Assembly (NCBI GenBank): GCA_003165615.1
Contig: PLWR01000706.1
Span: forward strand, 1 to 42,080
Direction: 5' to 3'
From: Acidobacteriota bacterium
GTDB taxonomy: Bacteria; Acidobacteriota; Terriglobia; UBA7540
Length of the DNA stretch: 42,080 nt
Below are positions 1-7,151 of the stretch, in pieces. The notes under the pieces are model-generated. The model saw only the letters and a list, made by a program, of their open reading frames with translations. It made no database searches and was not told the DNA's origin. How positions within the stretch are numbered: position 1 is the first letter of the stretch; each line of letters starts with the position of its first letter. The position numbers and the translations under genes were made by a program.

Positions 1-21
1 CTACCGCTGAATTACTCCCGC
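1..21 (-). tRNA. tRNA 5' end, probably tRNA-Gly (cut by window edge)
   Basis: Read on the minus strand, positions 21 to 15 give GCGGGAG, a typical tRNA-Gly 5' acceptor strand. It is followed by TA and a D-arm beginning ATTC-AGCGGTAG. The rest, including the anticodon, lies outside the window, so the amino acid is inferred from the acceptor strand only. The 5' end points into the element, which is not the usual arrangement for integration into a tRNA 3' end. Confidence 0.6.
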
Positions 22-243
22 TCGTGAAGCTGTTTTAACCGCAAGAATATAAGCCTTCCGAAATCATCAACATACAGAATAGACTGCCTAGAAAACTAAA
101 CGAAGCACTTGAAAGACGGTATAGTGAGTTACTAAAATAGGCGTATTTTCGAGACTTTCGTTGTGTGCTGGTTGTGTGCGGCAAAGGGCGGAACTCCGCC
201 TGGCGCGCCGCTCCCGCCCTTGCCCGAACTGCCCTGCCGCCGC
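22..243. other. Non-coding segment between tRNA and integrase, likely attachment-site region
   Basis: No convincing gene. The segment is AT-rich up to about position 150. A tandem TTGTGTGC occurs at 161-168 and 172-179. If the integrase acts next to its own gene, the attachment core should be here or in the tRNA, but only one end is visible and no core can be defined. Confidence 0.3.
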
Positions 244-1314
244 TCATGCCTCGTTATCTCCGACCGTCTCCAGCGTACCCACCAGCCGCTGCACCCGCTG
301 CTCCAGTTCGCTTACGAAGGGCGCGTAGTGCTTGACGCAGACCGCCACCGTGATCCCCAGCGCCTGGGCCACATCGTAGAGCTGCGCCCCATTGCGCAAC
401 ATCCGGACGGCGAACGTATGCCGGAACCGGTGGGCGTGCCCGCCCTCAATCCCCGCCCGCCGCCAAAGCCGCCGCAGCACGCCATCCAGGTTCTGCATGG
501 GCCTTCCCGTGCGCGTTGGGAACAGCCACGGGCTCTTGCTCTGCTCCGCGTTAAAGCTCTGCGTCCACCGTTCCAGCGCTTCCTTCGTGCTGGGCAGCAA
601 CGGCAGCCGCACCAGCTTTTTGCGCTTCTTGGTGACCAGGGCGATCCAGTCACCCCGGATGGCGCTCTTGGGAAAGTTTACCACATCCGACAGCCTGAGT
701 CCCGTGTTAAGGAACAGCCAGATTATGCCGGCCAGGTTGAGCGGCCGGCCCGCCCCTCCCTCCCGGTCTTCCGCCCACTTCAGCATCCGCTCGACCTCTT
801 CGTCGGTGAACGGTACAACTTCCCCCGACCGCGTGTTGAGCCTCTTGCCCTTGACAGGGTTCTTGTCTATCAATTCCTGCTCAACCGCGTGGTTCATGAT
901 CGCGTGCAGCACCCGCTGGTCGCTCTTGAGCCCCTCCCGCCCGATGCGCGTCTTCTTCGTCGGATGCACGTCCTCCGCACGCTCGGCGAGGTAGTCGTTG
1001 ACCACGTCCGGGGTGATCTCGCGTACGTTGGTGAGCCCCTGGGAGTCCAGATAAGCCGTGAACCGCTTCAGCACGAACCGGTACTTCTCGCGCGTGCTGT
1101 CCGCCAGCTCCTCCGTGGCCAAATACGTCTAGAAGTTCTCGGCGAACGTCCCCCAGCTTTCCTGGCTGCGGTTCAGCACGAGGTCTTTCTCCGTGCGCCG
1201 CATCAGGGACTCGGCCACGGAGTAGATCCGGGTGTCCAGGCTTTGGTCGACGTTGCGGCCGTTCACCCGGCCCCGCACCCGGTAGATGCCATACCTCTTG
1301 TGCAAGTGCAGCAT
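244..1314 (-). pseudogene. Tyrosine recombinase (phage integrase), interrupted by in-frame TAG
   Basis: Site-specific tyrosine recombinase expected to integrate or excise the element. The N-terminal part (1314 to 1132, 61 residues) looks like an arm-type DNA-binding domain. Codon 62 is TAG (1131-1129), and the same frame then runs to 244 with a SAM-like core-binding domain and a catalytic domain. Catalytic residues, counted from the TTG codon at 1122: R143 in TGLRLSD, lysines near 165-169, the HRFRH box (H231, R234) and Y266 in KHYAPF. The usual second His/Trp of the LGH motif is Ile257. The start at 1314 is chosen because ATG overlaps the stop of the upstream gene (TAATG). The TAG splits the core-binding helix. 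A 292-residue protein could restart at TTG 1122 but would lack the arm domain. Nonsense mutation and amber readthrough are both possible. Confidence 0.85.
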
Positions 1315-1664
1315 TACGACGCCTTCGATCCCCGCTTCGTCTTCCCTTTGTGCTCGGGGGAGGCTTCCTGCCCCTCGTCGCTCACGCTGTCCAGCTTGAG
1401 CTGCTGTGCCAGATCGGGGTTGCGCCGGCACCATTCCTTGAACACCAACCGCATGATGCGCGGTCCGCCGATGGCGATGTTCCCCAGGTTGTACTCGACC
1501 TTCTGCGCGACCGAGAGGTCGCCGTAGGTCTCGACGACTTCCTCTACGACGTTGCGCAGGAAGTCAGCCATGTGCATGTTGAACTTGGTTTCGACGATCT
1601 GCTGGAAGCTCGTTTTGATTTCCTGCTTGCTGACTGGTACTCCGATCTGTGGTAGCCGTGCCAT
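1314..1664 (-). CDS. Small accessory protein coupled to the integrase
   Basis: 116 residues, unrecognised. The N-terminal two thirds look helical and mixed-charge; the tail is lysine-rich and low complexity (KGKTKRGSKAS). An AAAGGAGG ribosome site lies upstream, slightly far from the ATG. Its TAA stop overlaps the integrase ATG, so the two are probably translationally coupled. That placement fits an integrase partner such as a directionality or DNA-bending factor, but this is inference from position only. Confidence 0.7.
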   Translation of the reverse strand: MARLPQIGVPVSKQEIKTSFQQIVETKFNMHMADFLRNVVEEVVETYGDLSVAQKVEYNLGNIAIGGPRIMRLVFKEWCRRNPDLAQQLKLDSVSDEGQEASPEHKGKTKRGSKAS

Positions 1665-1773
1665 CTGCTTGTGCGCCTCCTTTGACGCAGGTCACGCCCT
1701 GCTAAAAGTCCCGTCGTTATCGTTTCCCTCCCCCGCCTGATTAGGCCGAGAGTGAGTGACTGAGACGTGCGCA

Positions 1774-1798
1774 CAGAGAGTTCCCCAACGGCTCTCTG
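1774..1798. repeat. Perfect inverted repeat in leader of integrase operon
   Basis: CAGAGAG at 1774-1780 pairs with CTCTCTG at 1792-1798 across an 11-nt loop. It lies just downstream of the predicted leftward -10 box, so it would be a hairpin at the start of the integrase-operon mRNA or an operator. There is no T-run, so it is not an obvious terminator. Confidence 0.5.
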
Positions 1799-1809
1799 AT
1801 TTAGTAGGG

Positions 1810-1838
1810 AGTCTAGTAGCGTGCAGTCCGGTTGTCAA
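1810..1838 (-). promoter_or_regulatory. Leftward sigma70-like promoter for integrase operon
   Basis: On the minus strand TTGACA (1838-1833) is followed after 17 nt by TAGACT (1815-1810). The -35 is perfect and the -10 matches 4 of 6. It faces the accessory gene and integrase and is divergent from the rightward promoter near 1934. Confidence 0.5.
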
Positions 1839-1933
1839 GATTTTTCTAAGTAGGCGTAGTAAGGCAAATTGCCAAAGCAATAGACGTCAGAGACTCTCGA
1901 CCAGCGATTCAGGCGAAGGAGGCGCATTCCCAC

Positions 1934-1962
1934 TTGACAACGGTTTAGTGGATGACTATAAC
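1934..1962 (+). promoter_or_regulatory. Strong rightward sigma70-like promoter
   Basis: TTGACA (1934-1939), a 17-nt spacer, then TATAAC (1957-1962). This is among the best consensus promoters in the window. It drives the gene at 2050 and the long rightward array. Together with the leftward promoter about 100 nt away it forms a phage-like switch region. Confidence 0.65.
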
Positions 1963-2049
1963 AATTACTAGAAAAATGACGGAGTAGGAAGACTAGCAGC
2001 CCTTCCGCCTCCGGTCAAGAGTCTGACCCGACAGGGAACCGAGGTAAAT

Positions 2050-2334
2050 ATGATTATCAAGCCGCTCGGCAAGTGGGCGAAGGAACTCGGAATATCGACC
2101 CTTACGCTGAAGAAGTGGCTGATCGAGGAGTGCAACCTGTCCTTCCAGACCAGCCCCGAGCACCGGGTGTCGCTGGTCGAGAAGTGCTATATCGACCGCA
2201 TCCTGGACCGCCGCCTGGCGAAGCCCGCGACCGCCTCACGCCCCAGAAGGGAGATGGACCATGCCAACGCGCGTGCTGAGCGTGTCGGAAGTCCAGCGGC
2301 TGATTCGCAACTCACCGCGAATACCTGCCAGTAA
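2050..2334 (+). CDS. Small helix-turn-helix protein (excisionase/MerR-like)
   Basis: 94 residues. Residues 6-30 (KWAKELGISTLTLKKWL) resemble the winged helix-turn-helix of excisionases and MerR-type regulators; the C-terminal part is basic. It is the first gene after the divergent switch region, where phage regulators and excisionases usually sit. GAGG precedes the ATG at proper spacing. The last 74 nt overlap the next gene. It could be a directionality factor for the integrase or a repressor of the switch; the sequence does not decide. Confidence 0.65.
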   Translation: MIIKPLGKWAKELGISTLTLKKWLIEECNLSFQTSPEHRVSLVEKCYIDRILDRRLAKPATASRPRREMDHANARAERVGSPAADSQLTANTCQ

Positions 2335-3112
2335 GCGGGACGGCGTCGAGATTTGCCATCGGCCGTCCCGGTCGGAGGAAGTCGTGAGCGCCCGCAAGGC
2401 CATGATGCTCGGGATGCAGGCGCTGACCATGCACTTCGACCCGCCGCTCGACGTGACGGAACTGCGCTCCCGCAAGCACGGCCTGTGGATGACGACCCGC
2501 CCCTGCGAGCTTTGGCAGATGCGCGATGGTGTCGCTGGTCTTTACGGCCATGCGCTCGTCGGCGGCCTGGGCTTGGGCGTCGCCACCACCTGGGCCGCCC
2601 GCCGCCCCGACGTCTCCTCCGTCACCACCGTCGAGGCGGACCCGCGCATTGTCGACCTCGTCTGGCCTCCCCTTCCCCCTCCCCGCCGCCCCCGGACGAG
2701 CCGGATTGTCGTCGGTGACCTGTACGAGCACCTCCGCACGCTTTCCCCTCGCGACGGCTATGACTCGGCGTTCTACGACATCTGGCAGGGCACCGGCGAG
2801 ATGACCTGGGTCGAGCATGTAGTACCGCTCCTGCGCTTGTCGCGCGAAAAAGTGGAATGCGTCGAGTGCTGGCTGGAAGGGGAGATGCGCGCTCAGATCG
2901 GCAGATCGTGTGCACAGGCGTTTGAGTTGGACGACAGTGTCGCCTGCTGGTGGCCCCATGACGTGTTCCGCCAGGCGTGCCGCCGGGCGGGGATCAGGCC
3001 GCAACACCCGGTCGACGCCTCGACGCTCGATGCCGCCGCCAAAACCCTCGAAGGGCTGGCCGCGACCGCTCACCTGCTGGTGCCCGATATGGAGGCGTTC
3101 CTCCAGTCCTAG
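2261..3112 (+). CDS. SAM-dependent methyltransferase-like protein, frame continues past TAG to 3295
   Basis: 283 residues to a TAG at 3110-3112. A Rossmann methyltransferase core is visible: glycine loop ALVGGLGLGVA (98-108), acidic E125 in VTTVEADPRI, then GDLYEHL and YDSAFYDIW. This resembles spermidine-synthase-fold methyltransferases. The substrate is unknown; DNA modification in a mobile element is possible but no target-recognition domain is seen. Beyond the TAG the same frame gives 60 coding-like residues (AGDYLRLFLSPHLADW onward, rich in acidic helix) to a TGA at 3293-3295. That stop overlaps the next gene, suggesting the ancestral gene ran to 3295. GGGAG precedes the ATG. Confidence 0.7.
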   Translation: MPTRVLSVSEVQRLIRNSPRIPASKRDGVEICHRPSRSEEVVSARKAMMLGMQALTMHFDPPLDVTELRSRKHGLWMTTRPCELWQMRDGVAGLYGHALVGGLGLGVATTWAARRPDVSSVTTVEADPRIVDLVWPPLPPPRRPRTSRIVVGDLYEHLRTLSPRDGYDSAFYDIWQGTGEMTWVEHVVPLLRLSREKVECVECWLEGEMRAQIGRSCAQAFELDDSVACWWPHDVFRQACRRAGIRPQHPVDASTLDAAAKTLEGLAATAHLLVPDMEAFLQS

Positions 3113-3276
3113 GCGGGCGATTACCTGCGCCTGTTTCTCTCCCCCCACCTCGCGGACTGGGAAGAGGAGTTTGGCTCGCTGTGGGACGAGCTGAAGCGAC
3201 AGTACGAGGAAAGGCCCCGGCGCCCGAAGCCGCAGACCGAGCCGGCCGCCGGCGAGAACTCCCCGGGCGTGTTCGT

Positions 3277-3543
3277 ATGCCAGATCGCCATGTGACGTTG
3301 TGGAAGGTCGGCGCCGACGTCGTCACCGCGCGGGACCGCCGGCTCACCTGGCGCCTGGTGGTGCAGGCCGCGAGCCGAGAAGAGGCGAACCAGCGCGCCT
3401 GGCTTTTCCTCGAAGGCCGCCTCCGCCAGGGACGCTTGCACGAGATCATCGGCGTGCGCGTCATCGGCCAGGGCGGCCGGAACGTCATGCTGGTGAGCGG
3501 CTTTCTTGAAGGCCGGGCCGCCCGCATGTTGAAACCCTCTTGA
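3277..3543 (+). CDS. Small hypothetical protein
   Basis: 88 residues, unrecognised. Begins MPDRHVTLWKVGADVV; has alternating strand-like segments and an arginine-rich middle. The ATG lies inside the read-through extension of the methyltransferase and has no good ribosome site, so coupling to that extension would explain its translation. The TGA overlaps the -35 box of the next promoter. Confidence 0.6.
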   Translation: MPDRHVTLWKVGADVVTARDRRLTWRLVVQAASREEANQRAWLFLEGRLRQGRLHEIIGVRVIGQGGRNVMLVSGFLEGRAARMLKPS

Positions 3544-3567
3544 CGGTCGGCGTACGCGAGCCATAAT
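3540..3567 (+). promoter_or_regulatory. Sigma70-like promoter upstream of gene at 3596
   Basis: TTGACG (3540-3545), a 16-nt spacer, then CATAAT (3562-3567, 5 of 6). The ribosome site TGGGAGG and ATG 3596 follow. A related TTGACGGT box is found at 6401. Confidence 0.55.
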
Positions 3568-3595
3568 CATCCCTGGAATTACTTTGGGAGGTTAT

Positions 3596-4138
3596 ATGCA
3601 GCCGGATATAGATGTGATGAAGGTTGCCAATCACTATCTCGAAAGAGCCCAGAAACTGCTCGCCCGCGACGGCTACCTCACGCCTGTCGCCTTCCTACTG
3701 CTGCCGGACGGCAGCAAAGAGATCGTCGCGCTCGGTGACTTCAAGGGCCAGGACGATAAGGTGCAGAAGCACGAGTTCCTGCACCGCAAGGCGCAGGAAG
3801 CGGGGGCCGACGTCCTGATCGAAATCGCCGACGCCTACTATCGCGACTTCCGTGACAACCCGGCGGAGCTGATCGACCGGCTCCAGCACGGCGGCCCCCC
3901 GCTCAAGCACGACCCCCAGGCTACCGAGGCCATCATGATGATGGTCGCGGTGCGCGAGGGCGGCGCGGAGAAGGTGACGGTTCCCTATCAGCGCTATCCG
4001 AACGGCGCCATCGTCTTCGCCCCGCCGAAGTACGCCACCCAGGAGTATGGCGACGCCGACCTGGAGCAGCTTGGCATCGTGGTTCCGCCTTGGGTGACGC
4101 CCCGGCACAAGGGCAGTCCCTTTCGCGGCCGGGCATGA
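3596..4138 (+). CDS. Hypothetical protein
   Basis: 180 residues. ATG 3596 is chosen over the upstream TTG because GGGAGG sits 5 nt before it. The N-terminal part (HYLERAQKLLARDGYLTPVA) and the central EIVALGDFKGQDDK and AQEAGADVLIEIADAYYRDF segments suggest a compact alpha/beta fold. No catalytic motif is recognised. It is preceded by its own promoter and followed by the first copy of the GAGTGC leader element, so it may be a single-gene unit. Confidence 0.75.
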   Translation: MQPDIDVMKVANHYLERAQKLLARDGYLTPVAFLLLPDGSKEIVALGDFKGQDDKVQKHEFLHRKAQEAGADVLIEIADAYYRDFRDNPAELIDRLQHGGPPLKHDPQATEAIMMMVAVREGGAEKVTVPYQRYPNGAIVFAPPKYATQEYGDADLEQLGIVVPPWVTPRHKGSPFRGRA

Positions 4139-4145
4139 CGAGTGC
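4132..4145 (+). promoter_or_regulatory. GAGTGC leader element, copy 1
   Basis: GG, six bases, GAGTGC, overlapping the TGA of the gene at 3596. A pyrimidine-rich run, a hairpin (4157-4176) and GGGGAGG follow before ATG 4191. One of seven copies of the same 14-bp pattern; the others lie between 25.6 and 33 kb. Confidence 0.6.
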
Positions 4146-4156
4146 TCTTTCTCTTA

Positions 4157-4176
4157 CCTCATCCCACGGGATGAGG
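4157..4176 (+). repeat. Leader hairpin before gene at 4191
   Basis: CCTCATCC and GGATGAGG form an 8-bp stem around a 4-nt loop. It sits between the GAGTGC element and the ribosome binding site, like the hairpins near 25672, 30494 and 31883. Confidence 0.55.
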
Positions 4177-4190
4177 GGAGGAGCACAGAG

Positions 4191-4850
4191 ATGAAACGCA
4201 CGTTGTTTATCAAGTTGGAGATCGAAGAGCCCGCCGGGAAGGAACGCGAAGGCGGCAAGCAGATCTGCGAGCGGCTGGAGTCGGTGCTGCGGACCAACGA
4301 GTTCCTTGCCGACCCGGTGACAGTCGAGCTGGTGCACGACACGCGCGCCAAGCTGAACGCCGCGCAGCTCGTTTGGAAAGCGGCGCAAGAGCAAGTCCAG
4401 AACCTGCTGGAGCCCACGTACTTCGAGAGCTGGACCGGCATCATGGCCGAACTGGTGGAGCGGCTGAAGGCGCTCGGCATCCAGTTCCGCGACGAGTTGG
4501 ACTTCACCCGCCGGTCGCAGCCGGAGGGGCGGCTGGTGATGGGCATGACCTTCGGCGGCGTCGACCGCTGGCTGACGGTCACCTGGCACCGCATGGAAGT
4601 GACCAGCCACTTCGAAGTGATCGGCTACCCTGGGCACGAAAGTCATGCTGCCGTCCCACCGGCTGATAGGCCCCCGGGGCGACGGAACGCGCTGGGAGGG
4701 CGAGATCGTCAAGATCGACGACGAGCTGGCCACGTATCTGGTGTTTTGCCCGGCCGCCGGCCATGTCCGCGAGGGCCTGGGCACGCACGGCGTCATCTTC
4801 CCATTCGAAGACGTGGAAGCGGAAAGGGAAAAATAGGAGGCAGACGTTGA
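4191..4850 (+). CDS. Hypothetical protein, C-terminal part probably out of frame
   Basis: Begins MKRTLFIKLEIEEPAGKE with GGGGAGG upstream. Helical residues 20-110 (KQICERLESVLRTNEF, VWKAAQEQVQNLLEP) look coding. After about residue 150 (GYPGHES) the translation becomes proline/arginine-rich and is only a shadow of the frame used by the gene at 4645. Either a short indel near 4620-4645 fused the C-terminus out of frame, or the true gene stopped nearby and read-through is fortuitous. A TGA lies in another frame at 4618. Confidence 0.6.
   Translation: MKRTLFIKLEIEEPAGKEREGGKQICERLESVLRTNEFLADPVTVELVHDTRAKLNAAQLVWKAAQEQVQNLLEPTYFESWTGIMAELVERLKALGIQFRDELDFTRRSQPEGRLVMGMTFGGVDRWLTVTWHRMEVTSHFEVIGYPGHESHAAVPPADRPPGRRNALGGRDRQDRRRAGHVSGVLPGRRPCPRGPGHARRHLPIRRRGSGKGKIGGRR
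4645..4836 (+). CDS. Small hypothetical protein, or displaced C-terminus of the preceding gene
   Basis: 63 residues, good coding character (TRWEGEIVKIDDELATYLVF, HGVIFPFEDVEAEREK), resembling a small beta-barrel. The frame looks coding a few codons upstream of ATG 4645 (LGTKVM), and no clear ribosome site precedes it. This supports a frameshift joining it to the gene at 4191. It ends in TAG, which is part of the TAGGAGG ribosome site of the next gene. Confidence 0.55.
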   Translation: MLPSHRLIGPRGDGTRWEGEIVKIDDELATYLVFCPAAGHVREGLGTHGVIFPFEDVEAEREK

Positions 4851-5143
4851 GCCAGCACATCTATCACGACGGCACGTACGAAGTCGTCCTCGGCTACGAC
4901 CGCCCGCTTGATTACGTGTTCTGCACCGTCTGGAACCGGCAGCACGAGGTCGTCTACTCGAACCTGTCCGACCCGAACGCCGGGACAGAGCAGCAGGACG
5001 TCGAGTATTTCCGGCCCGTTCTCGCCCAGCTCGGCATCACGCTCTGGGAAGAGATGTGGGCGGCGGTGAAGCAGGACCAGAAAGAGAAGGCTGGCAACAA
5101 GGTCGTGCACTATCCCCGCGTGAAGGAGGAAAGCCGTGGCTAG
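4847..5143 (+). CDS. Hypothetical protein (TTG start)
   Basis: 98 residues beginning MSQHIYHDGTYEVVLGYDRP. The TTG at 4847 is chosen because TAGGAGG sits 6 nt upstream and no ATG is available. The first 40 residues are strand-rich; the rest is helical and lysine-rich. It overlaps the next gene by 8 nt. Similar small proteins occur on plasmids and phages, but no function is known to me. Confidence 0.7.
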   Translation: MSQHIYHDGTYEVVLGYDRPLDYVFCTVWNRQHEVVYSNLSDPNAGTEQQDVEYFRPVLAQLGITLWEEMWAAVKQDQKEKAGNKVVHYPRVKEESRG

Positions 5144-5624
5144 AGGCGCGACGGTGGAAGCAGAGCTGAAGTGCACGCGCTGTGGCAGGGATCTGGACGA
5201 GGAAGAAGCCGCCGACCCCCGCCGCGATGAGGATGTCGATGACGGCATCCTGTGCGACGAATGCTACCACGAGCACTACGAGTTTGAATGCTGCCGGTGC
5301 GGCAATTACGACCACGTAAAGGTCCAGCACCGGTTCCTGGTCGTGTTCGTCGAGACCAATGGCCTGTTTGGCCCGGTCGCTCCGGGGCTCTATCGCATCA
5401 CTGAGTTCCCGTACTACGGCGGCCCGATCATCGGCGATGGCTGGCTGGAGAACCACGCGCTCGAACGGGCGGGCGACATTCCGCTGCGCAAGGCGTGGAA
5501 CCTAGAGACGCGGGACTTCGACCTGATCGAGCCGGTGCCGATGGACGACTATCCTTGCGGCCATCTGTGCGGCCATTGCCAGGAAGTTTTGACACGCCGG
5601 GTGCATAACACCTGCGTGATCTGA
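5136..5624 (+). CDS. Multi-cysteine zinc-binding protein (GTG start)
   Basis: 162 residues. N-terminal CTRCGR, then CDEC, CCRCG and a C-terminal CGHLCGHC give at least four CxxC-type knuckles, enough for two zinc sites. The central part (LFGPVAPGLYRITEFPYYGG) is hydrophobic and aromatic. GTG 5136 follows AAGGAGG. It is one of about a dozen small zinc-ribbon proteins in this array; nucleic-acid or protein binding is inferred from the fold class only. Confidence 0.75.
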   Translation: MARGATVEAELKCTRCGRDLDEEEAADPRRDEDVDDGILCDECYHEHYEFECCRCGNYDHVKVQHRFLVVFVETNGLFGPVAPGLYRITEFPYYGGPIIGDGWLENHALERAGDIPLRKAWNLETRDFDLIEPVPMDDYPCGHLCGHCQEVLTRRVHNTCVI

Positions 5625-5634
5625 GGAGTGAGCC

Positions 5635-6018
5635 ATGGGGACTACGGAAATCGTTCAGACGCACCGGTGGGAGATCAACTCGCTGACCAACCCCGCCAAG
5701 CGGGCCTACATCGTGTCGTCGTATTCGAACGGCGACTATCGGTGCTCGTGCCCTCGGTGGATTTTCCAGAAAGGCGGCTTCCGGAAGGACTGCAAGCATA
5801 TCGAGCTGGTCAAGAGCCGCGTGGTGAACCTGGTGACGGCGCCGCCCACGGTGGCCCCGCTGCCTGCGCTGCCGAAGCAGCGCCCCTGGTACGAGGGCGA
5901 AAAACCGCCCGACACCATGCACATTTCCCGCGAGATGGTGAAGAAGTACACCTACTCCGAGTTGATTCCCAGTGGATTGGAGGATGGCGATGGCGAAAAC
6001 GAAGTACGCGGACGTTGA
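5635..6018 (+). CDS. SWIM zinc-finger protein
   Basis: 127 residues. Residues 35-56 carry the SWIM signature CxC...CxH: C37, C39, C53 and H55 (YRCSCP and DCKHI). SWIM fingers bind DNA or protein partners. The C-terminal half is proline-rich and charged. A second SWIM protein is encoded at 30527 with the same CxCP(S/R)xIxQK layout. GGAG precedes the ATG; the 3' end overlaps the next gene by 29 nt. Confidence 0.8.
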   Translation: MGTTEIVQTHRWEINSLTNPAKRAYIVSSYSNGDYRCSCPRWIFQKGGFRKDCKHIELVKSRVVNLVTAPPTVAPLPALPKQRPWYEGEKPPDTMHISREMVKKYTYSELIPSGLEDGDGENEVRGR

Positions 6019-6385
6019 GCCGCACGATGTGGGGGATGCCTACCTGCTGATCGGCTACCCGGCGCACGAGATGGCGACCGTGGCGTTTGCCTATCACGGC
6101 CCGACGCACCAGGACCCCCGGCGTTGGATGTGGTGGCTGTGCGCCGATGATGGCGACCAGTTCGAGTTTGCCGGCCAGCCCGACCTGGACGACATGCCGG
6201 CGGACGACGTGATTCTGATCCGCCGGGTGCGGGACGGGCTGCGGGAGCGTATCCCCGAAGAGTGGCGGGAAACGGCCATCCGGTACGAGCCGTTTTTGTT
6301 GCAGCCGGCGCCCGAGCCTCCGCCCGTGGTGACGCCCCAAGACCCGCGCATCGCGACGGAAGACAGGCCGCCGGAGACGGAGTGA
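5990..6385 (+). CDS. Hypothetical protein
   Basis: 131 residues from ATG 5990, selected over the ATG at 5984 because GGAGG (5978-5982) then has normal spacing. Tryptophan-rich centre (RRWMWWLCADDGDQFEF) and proline-rich tail. Overlaps the SWIM gene, so the two are likely coupled. Function not recognised. Confidence 0.7.
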   Translation: MAKTKYADVEPHDVGDAYLLIGYPAHEMATVAFAYHGPTHQDPRRWMWWLCADDGDQFEFAGQPDLDDMPADDVILIRRVRDGLRERIPEEWRETAIRYEPFLLQPAPEPPPVVTPQDPRIATEDRPPETE

Positions 6386-6400
6386 CGAAGGGAATACCCC

Positions 6401-6429
6401 TTGACGGTGTAGGCTCGGGTGTCACACTA
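6401..6429 (+). promoter_or_regulatory. Possible sigma70-like promoter
   Basis: TTGACG (6401-6406) shares the extended TTGACGGT with the promoter at 3540. The -10 candidate (ACACTA at 6424, or CACACT one base earlier) is weak. A TAGGAGG ribosome site and ATG 6451 follow. Confidence 0.35.
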
Positions 6430-6450
6430 AGTTTAGGAGGAACACGGGAA

Positions 6451-6540
6451 ATGGTTTTGAATCAGCCGGTTCCAAAAAAGTCTAAAAGTACCGGTATAAA
6501 ACCGGCAAAACGGAGATCCAGTGCAGAGCTTGGTCGTTGA
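6451..6540 (+). CDS. 29-residue basic peptide
   Basis: Starts MVLNQPVPKKSKSTG and ends RRSSAELGR; very basic. The TAGGAGG site upstream is strong. A TACCGGTA palindrome (6489-6496) lies inside. The 3' end overlaps the GTG-started gene at 6521. It could be a real small peptide or a leader/coupling ORF. Confidence 0.45.
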   Translation: MVLNQPVPKKSKSTGIKPAKRRSSAELGR

Positions 6541-6688
6541 ACTGGCCGTTGATACCGAAGACAACCCCGACCAGATGGTGCGGGACATCGTCGCCCAGGT
6601 CGAGAGAATCCCGGGCGTAAGCCGCGCCACGGCCACGTTGTTGGACGTTTTGGGAGAGGAGAGTCCAAATGCAATTCAATCTGCGTGA
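6521..6688 (+). CDS. Small hypothetical protein (GTG start)
   Basis: 55 residues: VQSLVVELAVDTEDNPDQ, then MVRDIVAQVERIPGVSRAT. The alternating strand/helix pattern resembles half of a ferredoxin-like fold. CGGAG precedes the GTG at 6 nt. The 3' end overlaps the next gene by 20 nt. Confidence 0.5.
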   Translation: MQSLVVELAVDTEDNPDQMVRDIVAQVERIPGVSRATATLLDVLGEESPNAIQSA

Positions 6689-7130
6689 AACGGCCACCGT
6701 GCTGGCCGCCCTGCGCATGTGGCAGGCCGACGTCACCCAATCCAAACAGTTCCCGGAAGTCCCCGTCGACTTTGCCGATATCGCGCTGGAGGCGGGTCCC
6801 CCGCTGACGGCTGAGGAAATTGATGTGCTCTGTATGCGGATCAACACCGATTACGTCGCCGAACCGCTGGTCATCGTCAGCGGTGGCACGGTCCAAAACT
6901 ATGCGGCCGGCTGCGGCTTCGATCTGCTCGACTACGACAACCTGCGCGGTCAAGGTGAGTATCCGCCCCAGGAGTGGACCGACTTGTCGGAACAAGCCCG
7001 GAAGCACGTGCGCGAGCACGACCCCGACATCGCGGCGGAGTTCGAACCGCCCGCAAAGAAGAAAGCCCGGAAGCGTGCTGGGAGTCACAGACCTGACCGG
7101 CCCGGCCGCACGACCGGGGTGAGGACCTGA
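6669..7130 (+). CDS. Hypothetical protein
   Basis: 153 residues with GGGAGAGGAG upstream. Residues 1-120 look folded (ETATVLAALRMWQADV, LTAEEIDVLCMRINTDYV); the tail from 120 is lysine/arginine-rich. Unrecognised. Followed 21 nt later by the large gene at 7152. Confidence 0.7.
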   Translation: MQFNLRETATVLAALRMWQADVTQSKQFPEVPVDFADIALEAGPPLTAEEIDVLCMRINTDYVAEPLVIVSGGTVQNYAAGCGFDLLDYDNLRGQGEYPPQEWTDLSEQARKHVREHDPDIAAEFEPPAKKKARKRAGSHRPDRPGRTTGVRT

Positions 7131-7151
7131 AGGTAGAAAGGAAGAGAGAGT

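Noticed and set aside
35..247. 70-residue minus-strand ORF next to the tRNA
   Set aside because: No ribosome site or family features, and low-complexity translation.
163..1527. 454-residue plus-strand ORF over the integrase
   Set aside because: Antisense to the integrase and its partner, which have clear motifs; the translation is proline/arginine-rich with no family features.
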